From the NCBI GenBank assembly GCA_963977425.1, contig CAXBOO010000004.1, positions 1 to 64,000 on the forward strand: 64,000 bases of DNA, written 5' to 3'. Positions 27,319 through 37,595 of this stretch are shown piece by piece (within the stretch, counting starts at the first letter, position 1; the number at the start of each line of letters is the position of its first letter). This DNA is from CAXBOO01 sp963977425. GTDB taxonomy: Bacteria; Bacteroidota; Bacteroidia; Flavobacteriales_D; Luteibaculaceae. Below the pieces are notes generated by a model. That model saw only the letters and a list, made by a program, of their open reading frames with translations. It had not been told where the DNA came from and did no database searches. The position numbers and the translations under genes are program-made.

Positions 27319-30300
27319 ATGTTTAGCTTATTTAAAAAAATAACATTTGTTTGGGCCTTAATAGGACTAGCATTTTCGGCTAATGCACAAAGCATTTACG
27401 CTGACCAACAAACCAACTCTTCGACAGCGCTTTGTCTGGCTTGTGCTGTTACTGATCCAGATTTTGCTGTGGACGGTGACGAGTCAACGGCTTCTAGTAT
27501 TGCAACTACCCTTTCATTACTTGGAGGAACCATTGAGCAGACACTTATCTTTCCTGTAACAGGTAACGCTGGTGATACTGTGGAAATAATGCTTGAGAGT
27601 TCTGAAGCCTTGTTGGATATCAATTTATTGGGTAATGTTCAAGTTCAGTCATTTTTAGGCGCTACAGCCAATGGCGACGTTAAAGACGCTGGAATAACTT
27701 CTGTTTCTGTTTTAGGAGCAAGAAAGTTTTTGTTCACATTCAATCCTGGCGCTAGTTACGATAGAGTAAGTATTCAATTAAGTGGTGGTGTTGTTGGTCT
27801 TTTAGGATCATTGAATGTTTATTACGCTCGTATCTATCACGAAAATCCATTTACGGGTCTAACATCTTGTAACACACCAGATGCAGTTTCTTCTACAGTT
27901 AATTGTCCATTACTTGGTTTATTGCTTCCATTATGTGAGGTAGATAACCCACAGGCAATCATGACGCCAAACCCAAGCGATTATGCAACAATTAAATTGC
28001 AAGCTGATTTAACAGCAACGGGTGGTATAGGAGCTAGCTACAATACACCTGCATGTGCAACAGATTCTGTTTCTATAATTCTTGAAAGACCAGGTTCTTT
28101 AATAAACGCAAACCTTTTAGGAAGTTCTATAACTTTTTCTACATATTTAAACGGTACAGTTAATTCAACTGAACAATTGTTGGCTGAAAACTTATCAGTT
28201 GTTTCTGGTGCTAGTATTTACCAATACATGTTCAATCCAGGGGTTGAGTTTGATTCGGTATCGGTTGACATGAATGCAGGGTTATTAGGATTGTTAACTA
28301 CACTTAGAGTTTACAATGTATGCTTGCTTCGTAAATTGCCACCAATGCCAGATCCAGTGTTAGGATCTTCTACACGTGCATGTTACGATGGCGATTTAAC
28401 AATTAACTTCCAAGTTCCTGCAGGCGATAACATTCGTGTTTACTCTGAAAGAACAAGAACTACCGCTCCAATTTATTCTGGTCCAAGCCCATTTGTTGCA
28501 ACCAATTTGTTGATGGATACCACTTTCTACGTGGAATCATTTAACCCAGGAATAGGATGTGCTTCTGAAGCTATCGATTCTATTTTCATAGATGTTTTAG
28601 ATCCTGTACAACCTGCTATTGTTGAAGACTTAGTAGTTTGCTACAATACTTCAGCTCGTATAGCTCCATTACCAGGTGGTAGCATCTTTGCATTCCATGC
28701 AGATTCAAATGCAGCGGCAGTATTTACAGGTGGAGCTTTCATTACTGCTCCTATCAAAAACGATACAACTTTCTTCATTAAGAACACAATCGATAACTTC
28801 TGTTTTGAAGATTACTTCCATACTTTGAATGTTACATTACTTGAAGAACCACAAGTAGCAAGTACAGTAGATACTATTGGAATTTGCGAAGGTGGTACAG
28901 ATCCAATACCAGTTTTTGTAACCAACGAATCGGTAACTGGTGTAACCATTACGTATTCTGTATACAATAGAGATACTGTATTGTTAACAACATTCAATTA
29001 TCCTGATACGGCTTTCATTCCTCGTTCAGATATCAATGCAGTCATTGCTGGAGATATCGATACACTTATTGTAGATGCAACTTCAGGTACATGTCGTGAA
29101 AGTGCTAACAAGCAAACTTTAATAGTAAAAGTTGTTGACCCACTTTCTGTAGCAACTCCACAAGTGGATACAACTATAGTATGTAACACCGATTCTGCTG
29201 TTGTGAAAATAAATACAACTCTTAGAGGATTTACATACAATTGGTATACTGATTCTATTGGTGGAACAATTGCTTACTCTGGAGATTCAATTTTTGTGTC
29301 AGGACTTACAGATACACTTCGTTTGTATGTTGAATCAAGTTTTGGTGCTTGTCAATCTCAGTCTAGAGGCGAAGCTGTTATTATTCCTTTAAGTGCAACC
29401 AACAATAACTTTACTGCTTTAGATAGAAATATCTGTATCGGTGATAGTACATTGTTAATTGCAACAAATGATGCAGGGTTTGATGTAACATGGTACGATG
29501 CTGCTGTAGACGGTAATGTTATTGTTAATAATGATTCATTGCAAACAACGGTATTAACTTCAGATACAATTTTCTACATCGAAGCAAGCCCATTGAATTG
29601 TGCGAGCGCTAGTCGTTTCCCAGTTTCAGTTACTCGTTCTGCAAAGCCTACAATTTCAGTAGACAAAGATCAATACTATGTATGTAGTGGTGATGATGTT
29701 GCTTTAACAGCTATTCCAAGTGCTGGTAGTACTGTTTCTTGGTGGACATTATCTGCATCAGGAACAATGGTTTCTGTAGATAACCCATTCAACTTCGATG
29801 CGTCTGTACTTCCAGCAAATTCAAGCTTTACATTCTACGCTCAAGCTGACAACGATATGTGTCCTTCATTGGATCGCGCAGCTGTAGTTGTAAGCAATGT
29901 TGACGGAAGTGCTCAACCATTTATATCGGCTTCAACTCCTATATGTAAAGGTGAAAATGCCATGTTGGTTGCTTCATCTCCAAATGTTGTAGGTGTTCAA
30001 TATTCTTGGTGGACTGCTTCAACAGGTGGTGTGCAATTAGCATTAAGTGATATTTACAATACAGGTGAAATTCAAATTGATCAAACCGTTTATGCTCAAA
30101 TAGAGTTTGGTGATTCAGTTTGTATGAATGCTGGTCGTCGTGCTCAATTAATCGAAACACTTCCAGTATTGGATATGCCTGCAAATGTTAGATGTACAAA
30201 TACAGAAGGAAACTCAGTTTCTTTTGCTTGGGATGCAGTAACAGGTGCCTTAGAATACGAATACGATTACACAATCGAAGACGGTGCTTCTGGGGTATTA

Positions 30301-31293
30301 AGAACTACAGCAACTTCAATCGATTTTACAGGATTGGCTGATGGAACTACTGTTACTATTTTAGTAAGAGCCATTGGTACTTTGCCATGTCAAACTAGTC
30401 AACCTGGTTATGCTAGCTGTACTGCTGGTTGTCCAATCAACAATTCACGTTTGAATCAATTCGAATATGTGATTTGCCAAAATGAGCAAGCTGAAATCAT
30501 TATTGAATTAGACCAAACAATGGATCCGGTTGTATTGGCAAACTTCCAAATTGGAATTATTGGTCAAGCTGGAACTTCTCAAAAATTGAGATACATCTAT
30601 CCAGATGATTTTGCAAACACACCAGATTTGTCAAATCCATTAGGAACTTCAGTAATTGATTCGATTCAATTCTACATTGCTTACCCTTCTGAAGAAGGAT
30701 GTGATTCATTGGTAATTCCTACACGAGTTGTGATCAACACAATTCCTGATATAGATCCAGTTACAGCTATTACAGTTGTTGCATTGGTTCCTGCTACAGT
30801 TGGTCAAATAGTTGATGAATTCCAATTTAGCAGCAATGTACCAGGAGGTTTAGATTTGCTTTGGGACTTTGGTGATGGTACAACATCTACAGATATGAAT
30901 CCGAAGCACAAATTTGCCGTAAGCGATAACCCTTACCGTGTAACATTAAGTGTAACTAATTCATTTGGATGTGCTTCAACCGTTGCATATTTCAGAGACA
31001 TTATTGTTACTTCAGTGCCAGATGTATTTATTCCTAATACATTTACACCAAACGGAGATGGTAAAAACGACGGATTTAGAATATTCGGAGAAGGCATTAC
31101 TTTAGATAAGTTAACCATATTCAATGTTTACGGAAATGTTGTTTTTGAATCTGAGGATATCTCGGAAGCATGGGATGGTGAGTACAACGGGAAACCAGTA
31201 CAAGGTGGAACGTATTACTACACTGCTACCATCAAAGATTTCATAGGATTATCTTATGATAAGGAAGGTTCATTTACCGTAATAAGAAAGTAA
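27319..31293 (+). CDS. Giant surface protein with T9SS type B (CHU_C) sorting domain
   Basis: A 1324-residue secreted protein, probably an adhesin. After the signal peptide come two related modules of about 150 residues (about 30-175 and 178-335; both carry FNPG and GLLG motifs). A series of Ig-like repeats of roughly 85 residues with paired Cys follows (about 340-950), then a fibronectin-like segment near 955-1040 and a PKD domain (about 1150-1235, LLWDFGDGTTSTD). The C-terminal gliding-motility-associated domain runs from about 1235 to 1324 (FIPNTFTPNGDGKNDGFRI). The PorP/SprF gene 22 bp downstream is the usual partner for type B cargo. The ligand is unknown. Confidence 0.9.
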   Translation: MFSLFKKITFVWALIGLAFSANAQSIYADQQTNSSTALCLACAVTDPDFAVDGDESTASSIATTLSLLGGTIEQTLIFPVTGNAGDTVEIMLESSEALLDINLLGNVQVQSFLGATANGDVKDAGITSVSVLGARKFLFTFNPGASYDRVSIQLSGGVVGLLGSLNVYYARIYHENPFTGLTSCNTPDAVSSTVNCPLLGLLLPLCEVDNPQAIMTPNPSDYATIKLQADLTATGGIGASYNTPACATDSVSIILERPGSLINANLLGSSITFSTYLNGTVNSTEQLLAENLSVVSGASIYQYMFNPGVEFDSVSVDMNAGLLGLLTTLRVYNVCLLRKLPPMPDPVLGSSTRACYDGDLTINFQVPAGDNIRVYSERTRTTAPIYSGPSPFVATNLLMDTTFYVESFNPGIGCASEAIDSIFIDVLDPVQPAIVEDLVVCYNTSARIAPLPGGSIFAFHADSNAAAVFTGGAFITAPIKNDTTFFIKNTIDNFCFEDYFHTLNVTLLEEPQVASTVDTIGICEGGTDPIPVFVTNESVTGVTITYSVYNRDTVLLTTFNYPDTAFIPRSDINAVIAGDIDTLIVDATSGTCRESANKQTLIVKVVDPLSVATPQVDTTIVCNTDSAVVKINTTLRGFTYNWYTDSIGGTIAYSGDSIFVSGLTDTLRLYVESSFGACQSQSRGEAVIIPLSATNNNFTALDRNICIGDSTLLIATNDAGFDVTWYDAAVDGNVIVNNDSLQTTVLTSDTIFYIEASPLNCASASRFPVSVTRSAKPTISVDKDQYYVCSGDDVALTAIPSAGSTVSWWTLSASGTMVSVDNPFNFDASVLPANSSFTFYAQADNDMCPSLDRAAVVVSNVDGSAQPFISASTPICKGENAMLVASSPNVVGVQYSWWTASTGGVQLALSDIYNTGEIQIDQTVYAQIEFGDSVCMNAGRRAQLIETLPVLDMPANVRCTNTEGNSVSFAWDAVTGALEYEYDYTIEDGASGVLRTTATSIDFTGLADGTTVTILVRAIGTLPCQTSQPGYASCTAGCPINNSRLNQFEYVICQNEQAEIIIELDQTMDPVVLANFQIGIIGQAGTSQKLRYIYPDDFANTPDLSNPLGTSVIDSIQFYIAYPSEEGCDSLVIPTRVVINTIPDIDPVTAITVVALVPATVGQIVDEFQFSSNVPGGLDLLWDFGDGTTSTDMNPKHKFAVSDNPYRVTLSVTNSFGCASTVAYFRDIIVTSVPDVFIPNTFTPNGDGKNDGFRIFGEGITLDKLTIFNVYGNVVFESEDISEAWDGEYNGKPVQGGTYYYTATIKDFIGLSYDKEGSFTVIRK

Positions 31294-31315
31294 TAGATAA
31301 CGCAAAAACTAAATT

Positions 31316-32287
31316 ATGAAGCGTATTATAACAGCGATAGTAGTACTACTGTCGGTTTCAGTATTCGCACAAGACGCGCACTTTTCGCAATACTTCTCTT
31401 CTGCGTTATATACCAATCCAGCCCTTACTGGTCAAATAAATGGCAATTTTAGAGTAGGAGGTATATACCGTACACAGTGGAATGCAAATGGAGACGCTTA
31501 TACATCGGCATCTGTTTCTGCAGATACACGATTGGATAACGGATTCGGTGTGGGTGTAGCTGTAACAGATTTGATTACAGGTGATATCAACTACAGCAAT
31601 ATCAATTTTGTATTGTCAGGTTCGTATGACTTAGCAGCTAAAACCAAAAGTACAAACCACTTAGTGTTTGGTCTTCAGTTAGGCTTTATCAATCGCTCTA
31701 TCAACGATGGTAGCGTTACCGTTCCAGATCAATGGGTTCCAGGCTTTGGAGCAGTTAACCCTGTAAACGAAGACTTCGGAAGTTTAAACTCAACTACGCC
31801 AGATGCAAACTTTGGTGTATTATGGTTCAATGGTAAATCATCACTAAAATGGACACCATTTGTTGGAGCGTCTGTATTCCACTTGATTCCTGTGGATGAT
31901 TCATTCAATCAAGACGAAAAATTACCAATGCGTTTCCAAGTACATGGTGGTGCACGTTATAGAACAAACTCTAACATCGACATAACTCCTCACGGTAGCA
32001 TTATGTATCAAAAAGGTGCATACAATGGAATATTTGGAGCAAATGTTAGTTACGGTCTTATTGATACAAAACTTCGCTTAGAAGGTGGTTTAGCTTACCG
32101 TTTGAACGATGCTTTGGTTCCTTATGCAGGTGTTATTTATGAAGACTTCCAATTTGGTGTTACTTATGATGGTAACTTATCAGGATTGTCTGAAATCGGT
32201 AGAAGAAAGAGTGCTTTAGAATTCTCTTTGATTTATACCAATAGAAAAAATTCGTACCAACAAAAATACATCTGTCCTAGACTTTAA
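31316..32287 (+). CDS. PorP/SprF family T9SS membrane protein
   Basis: A 323-residue outer-membrane beta-barrel with signal peptide (MKRIITAIVVLLSVSVFAQ) and the family start QDAHFSQYFSSALYTNPALTG. PorP/SprF proteins attach or help export CHU_C-type cargo, and the gene usually follows the cargo gene, as here. It is followed after 9 bp by the PorE-like gene. Confidence 0.93.
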   Translation: MKRIITAIVVLLSVSVFAQDAHFSQYFSSALYTNPALTGQINGNFRVGGIYRTQWNANGDAYTSASVSADTRLDNGFGVGVAVTDLITGDINYSNINFVLSGSYDLAAKTKSTNHLVFGLQLGFINRSINDGSVTVPDQWVPGFGAVNPVNEDFGSLNSTTPDANFGVLWFNGKSSLKWTPFVGASVFHLIPVDDSFNQDEKLPMRFQVHGGARYRTNSNIDITPHGSIMYQKGAYNGIFGANVSYGLIDTKLRLEGGLAYRLNDALVPYAGVIYEDFQFGVTYDGNLSGLSEIGRRKSALEFSLIYTNRKNSYQQKYICPRL

Positions 32288-32296
32288 AAAATTGCA

Positions 32297-34345
32297 ATGA
32301 TGATCAAACCAAAATTTCCTCATTTTTTAATTGCTCTTTGTCTAATAGTTGGACAATTGGCAAGTGCTCAAAGCTTTAAAAGCAGCCTTGAAATAGCGGA
32401 CGATGCTTATGGTATTGGAAACTATTACACAGCGCAAGAGTATTACTTAAAAGTATTTGAAGAACTAAAAGAGCCTGAAACTGTAGCATATCCTTATGGA
32501 ACGCCAGCAGCGGTTAAAAAGAACGAAGAATTTGATACTTACAAGTACGTTATGCAACGTCTTGCATTAAGTTATTTCAAATACCGTGATTACCCAAATG
32601 CTGAAATTTGGTACGCTAAAATCAATTCACTACAAGAGTTTGTTGACATCGATAACATGATCAACTATGGAGTTTGTTTACGCGCCAATGAAAAATTCGA
32701 TGCAGCGGTTTTAGAATTCAAAAAAGCTAAATCAAAACACAAAGCTCAATACGTTAAAACAGACGAAGGAAAATTAGTTGAAATGGAAGAAACAAAAGCT
32801 GTTTCTGAAATGATTGATTTTCATTTAAAATGTGCTGAATTTGCTATCAATGCAATGAAAGTAAGTTCTTCTGTTGTTCCAGAAATATTAGATACCATTG
32901 CTTTGAACACTAAAGATGCTTCAAACTATGCAGGTACATTAATGGACATGGAACGTATGATGTTTACTACAACACGTTATGTAAACAAAAACCCTACGTC
33001 TAAGAATAAAGGAGCTTGGCAAAACACGATCATGACATACAACCTTATCGATTCTTCAATGAAGAAAATCGAATTTGGTTTTGGTTTGGATCGTCAAGCA
33101 GCAGCTCCAAGTATTACAGCTAAAGGCGATATGTTGTTTATTACATCTTGGAGTACTGAAACAGAAACTCCTGTGTATGAAGTATTCATGTCTCGTCCAT
33201 TGAACGATAGTATTTGGGAAGCACCAAAAAAATTGAATGATATCGTTAACCTACCTGGTACTAATGCAAAACATGGTTTTGTAACAAGAGATGGTTCAGG
33301 ACTTTACTTTTCTAGTGATAGAAAAGAAGGTCTAGGTGGTTTTGATGTGTATTTCGTTCGATTGAATGAAGAAGGTCAACCATACGGAAGAGCCGTTAAT
33401 TTAGGACCAAACATCAACTCTAAAGGTAATGATGAAGCTCCATTCTACGATCAATTAACTAAAACACTTTACTTCTCTACTGATGGTAGAATAGGTATGG
33501 GTGGATTGGATGTATTTACATCTGAAAGACAAGAAAGCAATTGGACTCCTGCAGCTAACATGGGTTACCCTGTAAACAGCAGTAAAGACGATAGTTACTT
33601 TGTTGTAACTGATAACGATAACATTGGTTACATGTCTTCTGATAGAGGCAATACTTGTTGCTACAAACTGTACACTTTCGAAGTAGCTTATTACTTTGCT
33701 GGTGGTACTGTATTGGATGCAGTTGACGATGCTTTGTTAGAAAATGTACGCGTTACATTATTGGATAGTACAGGTAAAAATGAAGTAGCTGTAGCTTATA
33801 CAGATGATATGGGTTACTACGCATTGCCTATCGTTAAAGGTCAAGATTACAAAGTAGAATACAGCAAAGAAAACTTCTTAGACGATGAGCAAGTGTTTGC
33901 TGCTGTAAACCTTAGAGCAAATGATACGCTACCATTGCCTACTATAAGCTTAATTACAACAGAAATAGGTAGAGCTGTAAATCTTGAGAACGTATTTTAT
34001 GACTTTGGTAAAGCAACTTTGCGTCCAGAATCTAAAGTGGTTATTTTGAAATTGGTTAAACAACTGAAAAAATACCCGTATTTGGTTATGGAAATTGGAT
34101 CTCACACAGATAATGTTGGTAGCGATGCAGCCAACATTCGTTTGTCAAATGCACGTTCTCAATCGGTAGTTGATTTCATGATTTCTTCAGGTATTCCGGA
34201 AGACATGATTGTAGCTAGAGGATATGGTGAAAGCGTACCAAAAGTATCTAACGAAAATCCTGATGGATCTGATAACCCGGCTAACCGCCAAATTAACAGA
34301 CGTACAGAATTCAAGGTTTTGGAGTATAGATTTGACAAAAAATAA
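32297..34345 (+). CDS. PorE-like OmpA protein (TPR, WD40/PD40, regulatory domain, OmpA)
   Basis: A 682-residue envelope protein with signal peptide and four parts: TPR-like helices (about 25-185), a PD40/WD40-like propeller (about 195-450; motifs such as SSDRKEGLGGFDVYF), a carboxypeptidase-regulatory-like domain (about 460-545) and a C-terminal OmpA peptidoglycan-binding domain (about 560-680; HTDNVGSDAANIRLSNARSQ). This is the order described for PorE, a peptidoglycan-linked T9SS component. Because it sits with a cargo/PorP pair it may be a paralogue dedicated to that cargo rather than the core PorE. A terminator follows. Confidence 0.9.
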   Translation: MMIKPKFPHFLIALCLIVGQLASAQSFKSSLEIADDAYGIGNYYTAQEYYLKVFEELKEPETVAYPYGTPAAVKKNEEFDTYKYVMQRLALSYFKYRDYPNAEIWYAKINSLQEFVDIDNMINYGVCLRANEKFDAAVLEFKKAKSKHKAQYVKTDEGKLVEMEETKAVSEMIDFHLKCAEFAINAMKVSSSVVPEILDTIALNTKDASNYAGTLMDMERMMFTTTRYVNKNPTSKNKGAWQNTIMTYNLIDSSMKKIEFGFGLDRQAAAPSITAKGDMLFITSWSTETETPVYEVFMSRPLNDSIWEAPKKLNDIVNLPGTNAKHGFVTRDGSGLYFSSDRKEGLGGFDVYFVRLNEEGQPYGRAVNLGPNINSKGNDEAPFYDQLTKTLYFSTDGRIGMGGLDVFTSERQESNWTPAANMGYPVNSSKDDSYFVVTDNDNIGYMSSDRGNTCCYKLYTFEVAYYFAGGTVLDAVDDALLENVRVTLLDSTGKNEVAVAYTDDMGYYALPIVKGQDYKVEYSKENFLDDEQVFAAVNLRANDTLPLPTISLITTEIGRAVNLENVFYDFGKATLRPESKVVILKLVKQLKKYPYLVMEIGSHTDNVGSDAANIRLSNARSQSVVDFMISSGIPEDMIVARGYGESVPKVSNENPDGSDNPANRQINRRTEFKVLEYRFDKK

Positions 34346-34368
34346 AATTATATAACCCCTAATACGTT

Positions 34369-34398
34369 AAAGCCCTGATGATTCATCGGGGCTTTTTG
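34369..34398 (+). terminator. Terminator of the adhesin operon
   Basis: A 12-bp stem (34369-34380 with 34384-34395, one wobble pair) and an ATT loop are followed by a T-run. It ends four bases before the ATG of the VWA gene at 34402, which rules out the in-frame ATG at 34378 as the start, since that lies inside the stem. Confidence 0.85.
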
Positions 34399-34401
34399 TT
34401 T

Positions 34402-36432
34402 ATGAGAATATTTCTTTTCCTTCTTCTCGCTGTACAAGTCTGTCAAGGTCAATTGCGCTTTGAAGAAAGAGTACATGATTTTGGCCTTATTCAAGGTGAC
34501 GACAAACGCTATACCGACTTTGTTGCAGTGAACGATGGAAAAAAGCCTATCAACATTTTGCGGGTTGATAATTTTAGAGACAGAGAAGTTCAATCGCTTA
34601 TTTCTAAAGTGTACCTACTCCCTGGTGAAAAAGCTTACATACGTGTTCAGATAAACCCTTTGAAAGAGGGGCGTTTCTCCAAAGATTTAGCTGTTTATAC
34701 TACTTACAATAACAAAACCATAAAGCTTACGGTAAAAGGGAACACCAAAAACTTGGCAGATTTACAACGTCAGAGTTGCCCAGATTTCAATGACAACAGA
34801 AACAGCGCTCAAAAAGCTTCGTTTAAGAGCATTATACTTGTTGAAGACGCCATAACAGGTGAACCCATTAAAAAAGCCAAAGTCGAGCTTATACAAAGCA
34901 ATTATGGGTTAGAAACAAAAGAGTTTACTTCCAGCAATGGAGAATGTACGGTGCAGCTTAATCCGGGATTGATACAAAGCCAAATATCTGCCGATGGATA
35001 CGAGACGATAAACGCACCTATGGTGGTAAAACGTTCGGATGCATTTCATAGAATTAAACTGATGCCTTTGAACAGTAAATCGGCAGAAACTGAAAACACG
35101 TTCGCTCAGAATGTCTCAGGCAATCAAAATGAAACAATGCAAAATCCTTATGAAAATGAGGGCAAAAATGTAGATGACGATTACGAATCAAAAAAATCAG
35201 ATGAAAGTAATGCGACTAATGTAGATGAACGTGACATACAATCAAAGTTTGATTCTGATACAAGTAATCCATACGATGAGGATAAAAAAACAGTTAGTAA
35301 GCTTCCAAAAGAAAACAAGCAAGAAGTTGTTAATGATGAAGTACATGCAAACCCTGTTGATGAAAATATAAGTACTTCTAAATTTGAAACCGATCCAATA
35401 AACCCTTACGATTTTGAAGAAAAATCGGTGGATGCTTTGCCAGTTGAAGAGATAGATACCAGTAAAACGATAGTTGAAAAAAGTGAAGACGAGCCTCAAC
35501 TTCCAGATGTTGAAGAAAAGTCAATGCAAAATAAATTTGATTCAAATGTAATAGTAGAAGAATCTAACGAATCAAATAAAGAATCTGAAGCATTCAATCC
35601 TTATGACGATGAAGTTAAAACAGTTGCAAACATTGCTCCTCAACATGATACGATACCAAAGGTAGAGGTAGTTGAATCTGTAGCGACCAATAAATTTGAT
35701 ACTGAAATAACCGACGATGAAATTGTGGTTAGCGATGATGTTACCGAAAGTACTACGTCTAATGAATCCATTATCATTGAAGAAAAAACGTCTGAATCAA
35801 AATTTGATGCCGTTGATGAAACAGTAGAAACCGATAAATCTGAACCCGTTTTTGAAACGGAAGGTTTCGAAGAATCTAAATTCAAGGCCAATAATGTTGT
35901 ATTTCTGATTGATAAATCCATTTCTATGCGAAATGAAGAAAAATTGGACATTACCAAAAAGGCGGTTATATATTTAATCAATCGATTTAGAAGCATTGAC
36001 AATTTGGGTGTAGTGGTTTACGATACCGATGCTGAAGTGTTGATTCCTTCAGCATCAGGCGATGTAGTAAAAAATCAGATTAAAGACATTGAAAAACTAG
36101 AAGCTAGCGGAAAAACGTTCGGAGCTAAGGGTTTGCGTGAGGCTTATGAGATGGACTTGGCCAATTTTAAACCCAGCGGAGTTAACCAAATTTTCATAGT
36201 TACCGATGGAGGGTTTTCAGAAGATATTTCGAAGGTAGAGCGTGTTGCTAAACGTTGTGCCGCAAAAAACATCCGGTTGCATATTTTGGGTGTAAAGAAC
36301 CAAAAATGGACAGAAAAAACATTTGAAGCGATGGCAGAAATATCTGGCGGGAGCTACATACATTTGTCGGATATTGCAAATGCAGAAGAATTGCTTTTCA
36401 ACTTCATAAAATCGAATTCGAGTACAGAATGA
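34402..36432 (+). CDS. Secreted VWA-domain protein with acidic SKFD/NPYD repeats
   Basis: A 676-residue protein. A signal peptide is followed by an ASH-like beta domain (about 18-115, HDFGLIQGDDKRYTDF) and a carboxypeptidase-regulatory-like domain (about 142-222). Next comes an acidic, probably disordered segment of about 270 residues (225-495), and then a C-terminal VWA domain (about 498-676) with a complete MIDAS start, D504-K-S506-I-S508. In the acidic segment a motif [SN]KF[DEK] recurs at about 281, 327, 377, 430, 467 and 492, and NPY[DE] at 248, 289, 334 and 399. Such a protein may act as a metal-dependent adhesive scaffold. The gene overlaps dxr by 4 bp. Confidence 0.85.
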   Translation: MRIFLFLLLAVQVCQGQLRFEERVHDFGLIQGDDKRYTDFVAVNDGKKPINILRVDNFRDREVQSLISKVYLLPGEKAYIRVQINPLKEGRFSKDLAVYTTYNNKTIKLTVKGNTKNLADLQRQSCPDFNDNRNSAQKASFKSIILVEDAITGEPIKKAKVELIQSNYGLETKEFTSSNGECTVQLNPGLIQSQISADGYETINAPMVVKRSDAFHRIKLMPLNSKSAETENTFAQNVSGNQNETMQNPYENEGKNVDDDYESKKSDESNATNVDERDIQSKFDSDTSNPYDEDKKTVSKLPKENKQEVVNDEVHANPVDENISTSKFETDPINPYDFEEKSVDALPVEEIDTSKTIVEKSEDEPQLPDVEEKSMQNKFDSNVIVEESNESNKESEAFNPYDDEVKTVANIAPQHDTIPKVEVVESVATNKFDTEITDDEIVVSDDVTESTTSNESIIIEEKTSESKFDAVDETVETDKSEPVFETEGFEESKFKANNVVFLIDKSISMRNEEKLDITKKAVIYLINRFRSIDNLGVVVYDTDAEVLIPSASGDVVKNQIKDIEKLEASGKTFGAKGLREAYEMDLANFKPSGVNQIFIVTDGGFSEDISKVERVAKRCAAKNIRLHILGVKNQKWTEKTFEAMAEISGGSYIHLSDIANAEELLFNFIKSNSSTE

Positions 36433-37595
36433 GTGAAAAAAAAATTGGTGTTGCCATTTTAGGAAGCACAGGATCTATAGGTACGCAGGCACTTGATGTT
36501 ATAAGATTGCATCCCGAGCAATATTCTGTTGAGCTTTTGGCCGCAGGCAAAAATTATAAACTATTGGCCGAACAAGCCATAGAGTTCAATGCTAACGCAG
36601 TTGTAATTGATTGCCCAATTGGCTTCGAAAAAATATCCGACGATTTATGGAACAAAGGCATCAAGTGTTACCAGGGCAGTAAAACCTTGGAAGATTTGGT
36701 AAGCATGACCGATATAGATACGGTACTTACATCCATGGTAGGTGCAGCTGGTTTATTGCCCACCATTGCCGCCATTAAGGCCAAAAAAAATATAGCCTTA
36801 GCCAACAAAGAAACACTAGTAGTTGCTGGTGATATCATTACCCAGTTGGCTTTTGAGAATGGAGTGAATATTTATCCCGTTGATTCAGAGCATTCAGCCA
36901 TTTTTCAGTGTTTGCCAGGTGAATGGGACAACGCCATTGAGAAAATAATCTTAACGGCATCGGGCGGACCATTTAGAGGCAAAGTTCGTAGCGAATTAGA
37001 AAACATTACCCTAGAACAAGCTCTCAAGCATCCAAACTGGTCAATGGGCAGTAAAATCACTATCGATAGTGCTACTCTAATGAACAAAGGATTGGAAGTG
37101 ATTGAAGCCAAATGGTTGTTCAATTGCGGGCCAGAGAAAATAGATGTGGTTGTACACCCAGAAAGCATTGTACACTCATTAGTACAATTTACTGACGGAT
37201 CGGTTAAAGCACAATTGGGATTACCCGATATGAAGTTGCCCATCCAGTATGCTTTACAATATCCGAAACGATTAGCAACCAATTGGCCAAGAATGGATTT
37301 GTCGCAAATAGGCACACTTAATTTCGAAAAACCCGATTTAGAGACCTTTACCAATCTGCAATTGGCATATAAAGCCTTAGAAGTTGGTGGTGACGCAGCC
37401 TGTGTTTTAAACGCAGTAAATGAGGTTACAGTAGCCGCTTTTTGCAACAAACGCATTAGCTTTACAGACATATTCGACATCAATAAAGATGTCTTTACTC
37501 GCCATAATGTTAAAAGCAATAATTCATTAGAAGATTATTTGCACATCGATAGCGAAACAAGAAGAATAACAGAAGAACTGATTAACAAACGATAA
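36429..37595 (+). CDS. dxr: 1-deoxy-D-xylulose-5-phosphate reductoisomerase
   Basis: Dxr (IspC) makes 2-C-methyl-D-erythritol 4-phosphate, the first committed step of the MEP isoprenoid pathway, using NADPH and a divalent metal. Visible motifs are the nucleotide-binding LGSTGSIGTQALDVI, ALANKETLV, the metal-site region PVDSEHSAIFQC and the MNKGLEVIEA helix. The length (388) is standard. It overlaps the VWA gene upstream (4 bp) and rseP downstream (1 bp). The dxr-rseP pairing is widespread. Confidence 0.97.
   Translation: MSEKKIGVAILGSTGSIGTQALDVIRLHPEQYSVELLAAGKNYKLLAEQAIEFNANAVVIDCPIGFEKISDDLWNKGIKCYQGSKTLEDLVSMTDIDTVLTSMVGAAGLLPTIAAIKAKKNIALANKETLVVAGDIITQLAFENGVNIYPVDSEHSAIFQCLPGEWDNAIEKIILTASGGPFRGKVRSELENITLEQALKHPNWSMGSKITIDSATLMNKGLEVIEAKWLFNCGPEKIDVVVHPESIVHSLVQFTDGSVKAQLGLPDMKLPIQYALQYPKRLATNWPRMDLSQIGTLNFEKPDLETFTNLQLAYKALEVGGDAACVLNAVNEVTVAAFCNKRISFTDIFDINKDVFTRHNVKSNNSLEDYLHIDSETRRITEELINKR

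Noticed and set aside
36905..37519. A 204-codon open frame on the minus strand opposite dxr
   Set aside because: It lies entirely within dxr, whose catalytic motifs are clear, and its translation is rich in Cys, Ser and Leu with no family resemblance. It is a shadow frame.
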